Source: Rhizobium glycinendophyticum (lineage in GTDB: Bacteria > Pseudomonadota > Alphaproteobacteria > Rhizobiales > Rhizobiaceae). From it: a stretch of 8,089 nucleotides of DNA. A model generated the notes under the pieces. It saw only the letters and a list, made by a program, of their open reading frames with translations, had not been told where the DNA came from and did not search any database. Positions 1 to 6,255 of this stretch are shown piece after piece; the stretch's first letter is position 1, and the number at the start of each line of letters is the position of its first letter. The stretch spans positions 1 through 8,089 of the forward strand of contig NZ_VFYP01000011.1 in the NCBI RefSeq assembly GCF_006443685.1, written 5' to 3'. The translations under genes were made by a program, and so were the position numbers.

Positions 1-45
1 TGGCGCAACCAGCCAGCCATCGTGATCAGAGCCGGAAAACTCTAA
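1..45 (+). CDS. Possible 3' end of an unidentified plus-strand gene (partial)
   Basis: Frame 1 is open from the window edge and ends with TAA at 43-45, giving 14 residues that end in IVIRAGKL. The short tail has a plausible protein composition. If real, this gene would converge on the polysaccharide operon that ends at 413. Fourteen codons are far too few to name a family, and frame 3 is also open here without a start codon, so this is a weak call. An imperfect hairpin (23-31 with 40-48, one mismatch) spans the stop codon but has no T-tract. Confidence 0.25.
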   Translation, partial: WRNQPAIVIRAGKL

Positions 46-412
46 TCACCGGCGGTCCAAAGCTTGGTCTCAGAGCACAGCCCGAGGGGTTCACTCCAAA
101 ACACAGTCCAGTTTTTGGGGCTCAGGACAGATTCGCTAAATCTGCTCGTCTTCATCAATATCTCCTCGATCACAAAGCCCAGGAAAATTCTATTTCCGAA
201 GCCCGTTAATTGCCGGGGGGATTTACATTCGCACCATCCTCGCAAGGCACCACTTTCCGGCACTTACGACCGAAAAGGGTTCACGATCTTTTGGTTCATT
301 TCGCTCGTGAGATCCGATGCACTGAACTAAGGTCTTGGACGGACTATCTCGCTCCCGCCGGCTGCTTACCAGTGTATCTGGTAGATTCCTCACATTCCAC
401 GCCATACAACTG
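46..412. other. Intergenic stretch downstream of the kinase gene, no convincing gene
   Basis: This 367-bp stretch lies after the stop of the Wzz-kinase gene. The short open frames on both strands (up to 88 codons) overlap each other, lack good ribosome binding sites and give low-quality protein without motifs. The only structure I see near the operon end is a perfect 6-bp hairpin, TACCAG (367-372) with CTGGTA (378-383) and a 5-nt loop. It lies about 30 bp past the kinase stop but has no T-tract on either strand, so it is at most a weak transcription end or RNA-stabilising hairpin. I see no insertion sequence or tRNA. Confidence 0.5.
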
Positions 413-2560
413 TCAATCGATGTCTACGCCGCCGCCATAGTAAGACGCGTACGAACTATATTTTCCTGAACCCGGACGCTCCTTTTGGTTTAGAACGATG
501 GCGTATTCTGTGTCAGCGCCGCCCTGTGTCTTTAGCGATTGGATTGCCTTCCTCGCGAGGGTCTGTGATGTGCTTGCCCATTTAACAACGAATACGACTA
601 GATCTGAGTATCGAGCGAGGTACAATGCATCTACCACAGCTGCGATCGGCGGAGTGTCAATGACGATATAGTCGAAGTGGCGCTTTGCCGTGTTAAGTAT
701 CTGATTGAATTTGTCCCCCATCAACAGGTCGTCAGTTGCTATGTCGGTCACGCGTGTTCCGAAAATCATCGACAGATCGGACATTGGATCTGTAAGCGCT
801 TGTTTAGATACAGAGGGAGGCAACTCCTGACCTCGCAGAATCTGAGTCAGCCAAGGCGTCGCTGAGACACCGGTTAGCTTGCTGAGACTCGGTTTTCGAA
901 GATCACAATCTATGATCAGAGTCTTGCGACCCGATCGTGCTAGTGTCCGGGCCAGAGCGAGTGCTGTCGTCGACTTTCCTTCATTAGGCTCCGTTGACGT
1001 TACCATTATCACGAGACCATTTCGCTCACCATTCACGCTATTCGCGGCGAGCTTTCTTTTCTCGACCAGAACCCGCAAACGTCTTATGCTCTCTGAGAAG
1101 ACGGAAAGCGGGGCAGAGACGACCAAATCAGCCACCCCAAATTTGACAGATGAGTTCCCTGGAGATTGGCGAGGCACGGTGGTCGCCAACGCACTCCGGA
1201 GGACCTGCTCGACCTGTTCTTCAGATGTAAAGCCCCCGACGAAAAGTTCACGGAGGACTGCTGCTGCACCGCCGAGGGCGAGCGCCAAAGCTGCAGCAAC
1301 AAGGAGCGAGGTTCGCTTGTTTGGGAAGGACGCAGTAGTTGGCTGTGAGGCCGTATTGACAACGCGAGCATCGGCCACCTGCAACTGTGCCTGCGTATCG
1401 AGTTCCCTGAGCCTCTGAAGCAGATTTTGGTACTGAGTTCTGGCTATTTCAGAGGACTGCTGCAGCGAATAAATTTGCGTCAGGATCTCTGGCGGCAAGT
1501 TGCTCTGCAGCATAGCTGTGCGCATCTCATTGCGGACCGCGTCGCTTCTGTCGTCGTAGGTGGCAACCGTTTGCTGGAGCTTCGTCAGTTCCTGGCCCGC
1601 CTGGGCGACGATGTTTTCTTGTATTTTCTGCAGTTCGGCGCGTAGATCTACCGCACGCTGGCTACCTTCGGCGACGGTGGCGAGAGACTTGTTCAGCTCG
1701 TCCTGCTTCTTTTGCAGTTCGCGTATGGCGTCTGCTTGAAGATTTGCGGTTAGAGCGCCAACATCGTTGGCGTTAACGCTGAGCTCAACAACCTTAGCAA
1801 TCCCGCTGACCTTGTCGCGTTCCGACTTAAGTCGTTCCAGCTCGGATCGCAGTTGAGCAATCTTAGGGGATGCGGATTCCTTTTCTATGCGGTCGAGATT
1901 TTGAGTGAGGTAGCTATCAAAGCCTCGCTCGCTTTCGATCAGGGAGCTGTTGGCCTGATTGAGTTGGGCCTCGATGCTATTTCGGGAAGACAGCGTCCGC
2001 GAGATCTTTGACTGCAACTGTTGGTCAATGTACACCGAACTGATGGCGTTCGCGAGGCGTGCAGCTTTCGCCGGATCACTCGACGTGACGGAGACGCCAA
2101 TAATATATGTTAGACCTTCACGCCGGACCGACACGGCATTCTGAAATCGGTCGAGTGTCTCTCCCAATAACTCCTCCCCAGATCTAGGAGCGGAAGGCTG
2201 CATGTTCAGATAGGCCTTGAGCCAATCGAACCGCGTGGGCCGAACACCGAACTCTGCATCTGCAAGAAGATTTTCCCGCTTGATCACTTCAAGATAAACA
2301 TTGTCCGATTTTAGGATCGAGACTTCGCTTTCCACGCGAGCATTAGCATCGCTGAGCGAAACGTTGGTCCGTTCGTCCGGCTGAAGCAGATCCTTGTTGG
2401 AAAGATCGACCAGTAGCTTGGTGGTTGCAGTATATTTCGGAGTGAGCGTGTAAAGCGCTCCGCCGGCTATGCTGACGGTGAAAACGACAACCGATACTAT
2501 GAGCCAGAACTGGCGCCGGAGCAGACCGATGATGGACTTAAGGTCGATCTCTTGATCCAT
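413..2560 (-). CDS. Polysaccharide co-polymerase fused to bacterial tyrosine kinase (Wzz-Wzc type)
   Basis: This inner-membrane protein of 715 aa controls chain length and export of an extracellular or capsular polysaccharide in the Wzy-dependent pathway. A short cytoplasmic N-terminus is followed by TM1 (about 17-38) and a Wzz-type periplasmic domain with long Gln/Glu/Leu-rich helices, probably coiled coil (about 185-390). A Pro-containing segment (406-413) leads into TM2 (about 417-436). The cytoplasmic BY-kinase domain has the oligomerisation motif EX2RX2R (E490, R493, R496), a Walker A of the PNEGKST type (K529), Walker A' IIDCDLR (549-555) and Walker B IVIDTPP (632-638). A C-terminal tyrosine cluster (Y701, Y704, Y707, Y708) ends the protein. 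The usual parts of the fused proteobacterial Wzc/ExoP type are all present. AGGAG (2567-2571) lies 6 nt before the ATG. The gene is the last of the visible operon, 86 bp after the phosphatase gene with no clear terminator between. The exact polymer is not deducible. Confidence 0.95.
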   Translation of the reverse strand: MDQEIDLKSIIGLLRRQFWLIVSVVVFTVSIAGGALYTLTPKYTATTKLLVDLSNKDLLQPDERTNVSLSDANARVESEVSILKSDNVYLEVIKRENLLADAEFGVRPTRFDWLKAYLNMQPSAPRSGEELLGETLDRFQNAVSVRREGLTYIIGVSVTSSDPAKAARLANAISSVYIDQQLQSKISRTLSSRNSIEAQLNQANSSLIESERGFDSYLTQNLDRIEKESASPKIAQLRSELERLKSERDKVSGIAKVVELSVNANDVGALTANLQADAIRELQKKQDELNKSLATVAEGSQRAVDLRAELQKIQENIVAQAGQELTKLQQTVATYDDRSDAVRNEMRTAMLQSNLPPEILTQIYSLQQSSEIARTQYQNLLQRLRELDTQAQLQVADARVVNTASQPTTASFPNKRTSLLVAAALALALGGAAAVLRELFVGGFTSEEQVEQVLRSALATTVPRQSPGNSSVKFGVADLVVSAPLSVFSESIRRLRVLVEKRKLAANSVNGERNGLVIMVTSTEPNEGKSTTALALARTLARSGRKTLIIDCDLRKPSLSKLTGVSATPWLTQILRGQELPPSVSKQALTDPMSDLSMIFGTRVTDIATDDLLMGDKFNQILNTAKRHFDYIVIDTPPIAAVVDALYLARYSDLVVFVVKWASTSQTLARKAIQSLKTQGGADTEYAIVLNQKERPGSGKYSSYASYYGGGVDID

Positions 2561-2646
2561 GATATGCTCCTGAAAATCTATCGGCTGGCGGATGAGGCGT
2601 GTGTATCAGGCCAGTACATTTGTGCAATGCGAATTAAATCGGTTGG

Positions 2647-3411
2647 TTAATCCGAAAGGAGAACTGTCATGCCATCTTCCTTAATGCGCAAAGCGGCGAG
2701 CCGGCCACTTTCGTAGACCTTCAGGTCCAGGTTCACGCGAGACCCTAATCTCACTTCCTTGACGGGTGTATGGCCGTGGATGACGGTGTATTGACCGGAA
2801 TAGGACTCCCATTCGAATTCGTGCGGCCGGCTCGTCAGCAACACTTCATCGTCCTGGTTATCAAGCGACCGTCGTGGGTCGATGCCAGCATGCGCGAAAC
2901 AAAAGGCCCCAAGCGTCACCATGGAGGGAAGGTCCCTCAGAAATCCAATATGATCTATAGGAACAAGTGTCTTTATCTGGGTTCGCAGCGGATGGAGGTC
3001 GTCGTCCAGATAAACTCCATAGGAGGCGAGCGTTTCATCGCCTCCAAGGCCAAGCCAGTCAGAATGGATCGAAGGCGCATCATAGAAATCGACAAACATT
3101 TGGTCGTGATTTCCGGCGAGGCAAATTCGCTGGAAACCTGGAGGAGGGGGCGCGGTAAGATGGTCTAGGACCGCAGAGGAGGACGGTCCACGATCGATAT
3201 AGTCCCCCAGCATCACGATCAGCTTGTCGCCATCTCTCTCCGCGGCGTCAGCGACAATCTTCTCCTCGAGCCTCAGAAGCTGGTCAAGGCATCCATGGAC
3301 GTCGCCGACTGCGTAGATGCTTGAGTATTGATTTTCGAGCTGCAAGCGGCGCCTGGGTTTGCGGGGCATTTTGCGATGGCTGGGAAAAAATTGCCTAAAG
3401 AAGCTCTTCAT
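2647..3411 (-). CDS. PPP-family metallophosphatase (Ser/Thr-type protein phosphatase)
   Basis: This is a predicted soluble cytoplasmic dimetal phosphoesterase of 254 aa. All PPP signatures are present in order: GDVHG (36-40), GDYIDRG (69-75), GNHD (100-103), HAG (174-176) and GHT (213-215). They supply the metal ligands D37, H39, D70, N101, H174 and H214 and the catalytic H102. The substrate cannot be read from sequence; phosphoprotein is likely, and an ApaH-like dinucleotide hydrolase is possible. The N-terminus (1-30) is a basic extension rich in Lys and Arg. I chose the ATG at 3409-3411 because it overlaps the stop of the upstream polymerase gene as ATGA, the signature of translational coupling. 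A start at 3534 would intrude 127 bp into that gene and add a non-homologous-looking leader. From what I know of the family, the rhizobial phosphatase PssZ, also encoded among exopolysaccharide genes, is a close conceptual parallel; orthology is not shown. Confidence 0.9.
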   Translation of the reverse strand: MKSFFRQFFPSHRKMPRKPRRRLQLENQYSSIYAVGDVHGCLDQLLRLEEKIVADAAERDGDKLIVMLGDYIDRGPSSSAVLDHLTAPPPPGFQRICLAGNHDQMFVDFYDAPSIHSDWLGLGGDETLASYGVYLDDDLHPLRTQIKTLVPIDHIGFLRDLPSMVTLGAFCFAHAGIDPRRSLDNQDDEVLLTSRPHEFEWESYSGQYTVIHGHTPVKEVRLGSRVNLDLKVYESGRLAALRIKEDGMTVLLSD

Positions 3412-4748
3412 GTAGCACTTTTCGACCTTTCTGCTCCTGAAGCAATGCGTCCAGCTGCCGTTCCGATGATAGCTGCAAAGAGCAGGGAGTAGCCCTGGAT
3501 TTCGAGGCTGAAATCCACAAGCGCGTGGAGGCACGCGATTGTCGCGATGGATAATGAGGTGATCGCGACATAATCAGGAGTGCGACGGGTCCAGTAGACG
3601 TGAATCAGGCGCACCAAAAGGCAAAGAAGGATCAACCAGGGAATGGAGCCGAAGATCAGGCCATAATCTGCCCAAAGGCCGAGGTATGAGTTATGGGCCT
3701 TCTGCCAGATCAGATCGATGCTGACCGGTTGCTGATGGATGAGCGGGAATGCGAGCTCATAGGATCCTCCTCCGAATCCGGTGAACGAGCGTTTGCTGAT
3801 CATCTCCCACGTCTGCTGATAAAGCTCTGTACGGATATCCGCATCTCGATCAACCGATCCAAGGCGTTCAAGGGTCAGACCGCCAAAGCCAATAATGAGG
3901 ACTGGCAAGGCGACGATCGCACCGAGCGCCAGCATCGAAACGCGAAACTTGATCGATCGACCACTTCGTCCTTTGAAAGAGCTGAGTAGGAGGACGAGGA
4001 CGATCCCGACCAATCCGACAAACAGGCCCATTCGAGATCCGGTCCCATTGAGCACCGCAAGAACAAGCAAAATTGCGGGCAGTTTGAGAAGTACGGCTCT
4101 CAAGCGGCCGTAACCTACCCCTTGGTCAAGGTCCCTGACAAGCGACACCACACCCAGAACTGCGCCGCTCGCGAGGAAAGTGGCAAAGGTGTTTCTGTTG
4201 ACAAAGGCGCCCGTCATGGACCCGAGATAAGCCCATTTCGGGCCGATGACTGTTGCATCTTCGAATTCGTAAAACAGCAGGAATCCGCATGCGGCGTGAA
4301 GCGTGATAACCCAGAACAGAATGTCCAGGAACTGTATTGCGCGCTGCTCGTTTCGGGTGAACTGTAGAGCTAGATAGCTGATGATCGCAACGTTCGACCA
4401 GGCAATGATGGCAAGGAGGGTTTCTCCAGGCGCGACACTGATCGTGCCACTTTGCGGGAGGTCTGGCACATAGAATAGCTGAAACATCCTCAAAGGCACG
4501 ATCTGCAGAACTGCGAATGCCAAAAAAGAGATTCCGAGGAGCACTTCGACCTTGAAGCCCGAGAGGGAGGCCGCGGGCTTGGAACGTGTCAGCAATAGCG
4601 CAGCCGTGTTCAGGCAGAGAATCGCAGCCAACACCATCAGAACAATGGGCCAAACGAGCGGCCGATTCCCCCCAAGTGCAAAAGGTGTAATCGTCAGCAC
4701 AACGACGACAGCCCACATCGAAATGCTGTTGATAAGCGGACGTGTCAT
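3408..4748 (-). CDS. Wzy / O-antigen ligase-type polysaccharide polymerase (Wzy_C family)
   Basis: This is a polytopic inner-membrane protein of about 446 aa with roughly ten or more hydrophobic segments. It would join lipid-linked oligosaccharide repeat units, or ligate a polymer, on the periplasmic face. Family marks (numbered from the chosen start) are GAFVNRNTFA (about 180-189), GTGSRMG (235-241), GFGGGSYE before the second conserved part, and a periplasmic AHNSYLGLWADYG segment with H352 and N353. A long loop between TMs precedes these, as in Wzy_C proteins. Polymerase and ligase cannot be told apart by sequence, but the neighbouring Wzz-kinase favours polymerase. Two ATGs compete: 4763 (five residues longer) and 4748. 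I prefer 4748 because AGGGG sits 5 nt before it, while the first has only a weak AGGCGAG. The stop overlaps the phosphatase start (ATGA at 3408-3411). The preceding gene ends at 4806. Confidence 0.9.
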   Translation of the reverse strand: MTRPLINSISMWAVVVVLTITPFALGGNRPLVWPIVLMVLAAILCLNTAALLLTRSKPAASLSGFKVEVLLGISFLAFAVLQIVPLRMFQLFYVPDLPQSGTISVAPGETLLAIIAWSNVAIISYLALQFTRNEQRAIQFLDILFWVITLHAACGFLLFYEFEDATVIGPKWAYLGSMTGAFVNRNTFATFLASGAVLGVVSLVRDLDQGVGYGRLRAVLLKLPAILLVLAVLNGTGSRMGLFVGLVGIVLVLLLSSFKGRSGRSIKFRVSMLALGAIVALPVLIIGFGGLTLERLGSVDRDADIRTELYQQTWEMISKRSFTGFGGGSYELAFPLIHQQPVSIDLIWQKAHNSYLGLWADYGLIFGSIPWLILLCLLVRLIHVYWTRRTPDYVAITSLSIATIACLHALVDFSLEIQGYSLLFAAIIGTAAGRIASGAERSKSAT

Positions 4749-4805
4749 AATTGCCCCTGCCATGTCTCGCCTGTTTATGTCGCCCCGCGCAATGCCCTTC
4801 AGCCG

Positions 4806-5459
4806 TCAGTTCGAGGCCGCACGTCGCACGTTTGTAATGAACCGCCTCTGATCACGCTCCGGAAGGGTTTCGACTATGTCGGTGATTCTTTCACGAAAGT
4901 CAGCGTCCGACAGATATCGTTGCGCAACCGACCTTATGCCGGTCAAGCTCGTGACCATCAGCTCTAGGTCCCTCTCGGCATTGGTCTTGTTGATTTCGGA
5001 GAGATTAGTACGTGCTGTCTCGAACAGCTCAACTCTGTGGGCGGCGATCCATTGTTCGTTTGGCCCAGCTGCCTTCGAATAGGCAAGGTATCGGTTCATA
5101 CCGTCGACGTTATGAAGAATGAACGACGCGCGCGCGGCCAGGACCCACCCGAAAGAGTCTACTGGGGTCTTCGCCGTATACTGAAGCGCCAAGTCCAGAC
5201 AATTCTTGGCAAGCATCTGACGCTGAGCATCATCGGCTACCGAATACCAAAGTCCGGTCATTCCCTGCATGCAAGCCAGCATCAGACGCTTATGGCCGTA
5301 ATAGGAGCTTGTTGGCTTAAGGTCACCGTCGCGCAGCGCCTCGGTCGCGCCTATGCTTGCCCCGTCACCATAGGACAAAACAGGCAACTCCTGCGTGAAC
5401 CCGTAGGCGCCAAGAGCAAGACCGAATATCCCTGCGATCAAGATTACCGGACTTGCCAT
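4806..5459 (-). CDS. Membrane-anchored helical protein of unknown function in polysaccharide operon
   Basis: I do not recognise a named family for this 217-aa protein. It starts with a hydrophobic segment (about 4-21) that could be an anchor or an uncleaved signal, followed by a mostly alpha-helical soluble part. The region about 77-150 has alternating Ala/Leu/Tyr patterns reminiscent of TPR-like helix pairs, and a charged helical tail (about 160-213) is rich in Arg, Glu and Asp. It is probably periplasmic with the N-terminus in the membrane. Position as first gene of the operon, about 57 bp before the polymerase start, suggests a helper of the polymerase or of assembly; this is inference. 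The start is fixed by an in-frame TGA two codons upstream, yet no good Shine-Dalgarno sequence precedes the ATG. A perfect palindrome (5465-5474) occupies the place where it would be. Confidence 0.8.
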   Translation of the reverse strand: MASPVILIAGIFGLALGAYGFTQELPVLSYGDGASIGATEALRDGDLKPTSSYYGHKRLMLACMQGMTGLWYSVADDAQRQMLAKNCLDLALQYTAKTPVDSFGWVLAARASFILHNVDGMNRYLAYSKAAGPNEQWIAAHRVELFETARTNLSEINKTNAERDLELMVTSLTGIRSVAQRYLSDADFRERITDIVETLPERDQRRFITNVRRAASN

Positions 5460-5464
5460 TGATC

Positions 5465-5474
5465 AGTCTAGACT
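5465..5474. repeat. 10-bp perfect palindrome AGTCTAGACT just before a start codon
   Basis: The self-complementary AGTCTAGACT ends 5 bp ahead of the ATG (minus strand) of the 217-aa gene, where a ribosome binding site would normally be. It may be an operator half or chance; no second copy was seen nearby. Confidence 0.4.
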
Positions 5475-5507
5475 TTCATCTCACCAGACGTCGGGCACTG
5501 CCGACAC

Positions 5508-5540
5508 AAAAGAAAGAGGGCACGTCTCCATGCCCCCTCC
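5508..5540 (-). terminator. Rho-independent terminator of the 136-aa secreted-protein gene
   Basis: On the minus strand GAGGGGGCA (5531-5539) pairs with TGCCCTC (5516-5522) across an 8-nt loop, with two G bulged. It is followed directly by TTTCTTTTG (5507-5515). It starts about 25 bp after the stop of the 136-aa gene and lies upstream of the polysaccharide operon, so it should insulate the two or allow only partial read-through. Confidence 0.8.
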
Positions 5541-5552
5541 AGAAATTTTAAC

Positions 5553-5567
5553 CTAAGCCTGGCTTAG
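5553..5567. repeat. Inverted repeat over the stop codon of the 136-aa gene
   Basis: CTAAGCC (5553-5559) and GGCTTAG (5561-5567) are perfect 7-bp arms around a single T. The TAA stop of the 136-aa gene lies inside the right arm. With its very short centre it would form a small hairpin or a dimeric DNA site. It stands just ahead of the terminator, so it may only stabilise the 3' end. Confidence 0.45.
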
Positions 5568-5974
5568 TCGTTGCTTCCCAGGCGACCACCTTGCGGAGAA
5601 TTGGTGCCACCCGTAGAAGCCGTCTGGAAGCCTGGGTTCATCACAGCCAGCGCAACCTGCTGAAGACGGGCACGAAGGGCCGGGTCAACGGCAGCAAGCG
5701 CCAATGCGTCGACACAGGCCGAAACGCTGGACTTTACCGGCACGCTGGTGCTGGCGCCAACCTGCTGACCGAGCGCCACCACAGCCTGGGTAATCAGCTG
5801 ATCGTTCAACGTTCCAGAAAGCTTGGCTTCGTTGAGGAATGCGTCGACAGCACCGGTACCGGCGTTCGGCATCGTGCACGAAGCGACGACACCGGGGATA
5901 CCTGCGGACTGCGCATGTGCGGCGAATGGCATAACTGAAGCCGCGACAGCGGCGAATAGTGCGATTTTCTTCAT
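5564..5974 (-). CDS. Small secreted protein of unknown function
   Basis: I do not recognise a family for this 136-aa protein. It has a textbook Sec signal peptide: MKK, a hydrophobic Ala-rich core, and the cleavage motif AHA before Q22. The mature part (about 115 aa) is rich in Ala, Val and Gln, mostly helical, and has two cysteines (C33 and C87) that could form a disulfide. It ends in a flexible Gly/Ser/Asn tail (about 117-136). It should be periplasmic or released. It is an independent transcription unit: promoter-like elements at 6000-6028, a strong TAAGGAG (5982-5988) 7 nt before the ATG, and a terminator at 5508-5540. These strong signals suggest high expression. It lies directly upstream of the polysaccharide operon on the same strand, but a role in polysaccharide export is only a guess. 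Confidence 0.85.
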   Translation of the reverse strand: MKKIALFAAVAASVMPFAAHAQSAGIPGVVASCTMPNAGTGAVDAFLNEAKLSGTLNDQLITQAVVALGQQVGASTSVPVKSSVSACVDALALAAVDPALRARLQQVALAVMNPGFQTASTGGTNSPQGGRLGSND

Positions 5975-5981
5975 GGCGTCA

Positions 5982-5988
5982 CTCCTTA
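5982..5988 (-). promoter_or_regulatory. Strong ribosome binding site TAAGGAG for the 136-aa gene
   Basis: On the minus strand TAAGGAG lies 7 nt before the ATG at 5972-5974. This near-perfect Shine-Dalgarno match at ideal spacing fixes the start and contrasts with the weak site of the downstream 217-aa gene. Confidence 0.85.
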
Positions 5989-5999
5989 CCTAGCATTTC

Positions 6000-6028
6000 T
6001 TCTAGCAAAGGCTTTCTTCCTTCGCAAG
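6000..6028 (-). promoter_or_regulatory. Likely housekeeping promoter of the 136-aa gene
   Basis: On the minus strand CTTGCG (6023-6028) and CTAGAA (6000-6005) are separated by exactly 17 bp. They resemble the alphaproteobacterial housekeeping pattern CTTGAC and CTATAT, with the TTG core kept. The elements sit 26-54 bp before the start codon. Confidence 0.55.
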
Positions 6029-6030
6029 TG

Positions 6031-6038
6031 CACATGTG
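6031..6038. promoter_or_regulatory. Palindrome CACATGTG beside the -35 element
   Basis: A perfect 8-bp palindrome sits 2 bp upstream of the proposed -35 of the 136-aa gene, inside the divergent intergenic region. Its place suits an activator or repressor site, but an 8-bp palindrome is not rare and no regulator is indicated. Confidence 0.3.
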
Positions 6039-6173
6039 AAAAAAAGCTTAATCAATATGCTTAACAGATGGTTCCGTTGCAGTGTGTACTTCGGCCAGAG
6101 ATTTCGATCTTTGCTTGTGCTCTTCAGAAAAACGACGATCGATACAATTTTAGTCGAAGGTTTAAATCAGTCT

Positions 6174-6185
6174 CAGGACGTCCTG
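6174..6185. promoter_or_regulatory. Perfect 12-bp palindrome CAGGACGTCCTG in front of the C93 peptidase gene
   Basis: Two 6-bp arms meet without a spacer about 70 bp before the peptidase start. A -10-like TACAAT (6143-6148) lies about 25 bp upstream of it, so a dimeric regulator here could act on the peptidase promoter. I could not pair that -10 with a -35 at proper distance, so the promoter itself is unproven. Confidence 0.4.
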
Positions 6186-6255
6186 TTTATGTTGGTCTCA
6201 TCGACGAACAACGCCGACGAAAAACAAAAAAAGAAATCGAACAGGGAATACCGAG

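Noticed and set aside
42..263. 73-codon minus-strand open frame beyond the kinase gene
   Set aside because: It has no ribosome binding site, no motif and an overlapping equally poor frame on the other strand.
879..1418. 179-codon plus-strand open frame inside the Wzz-kinase gene
   Set aside because: It is antisense to a gene with complete kinase motifs, lacks any motif of its own, and is Ser/Arg-rich as expected of a shadow frame.
3412..3534. Longer start for the phosphatase at 3534
   Set aside because: It would overlap the polymerase gene by 127 bp and adds a leader of odd composition. The ATGA-coupled start at 3411 fits better.
4126..4716. 196-codon minus-strand open frame inside the polymerase gene
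   Set aside because: It is an out-of-frame shadow rich in Cys, Arg and His. The true frame gives a regular multi-spanning membrane protein.
5490..5505. GTCGG/CCGAC hairpin between the terminator and the 217-aa gene
   Set aside because: The stem is only 5 bp and no T-tract follows; likely chance next to the stronger terminator.
6048..6065. CtrA-like site TTAA...TTAAC in the divergent intergenic region
   Set aside because: The spacer is 9 bp; the known CtrA motif has 7. A similar TTAA-N9-TTAA occurs at 2634-2650 over a stop codon, which suggests chance.
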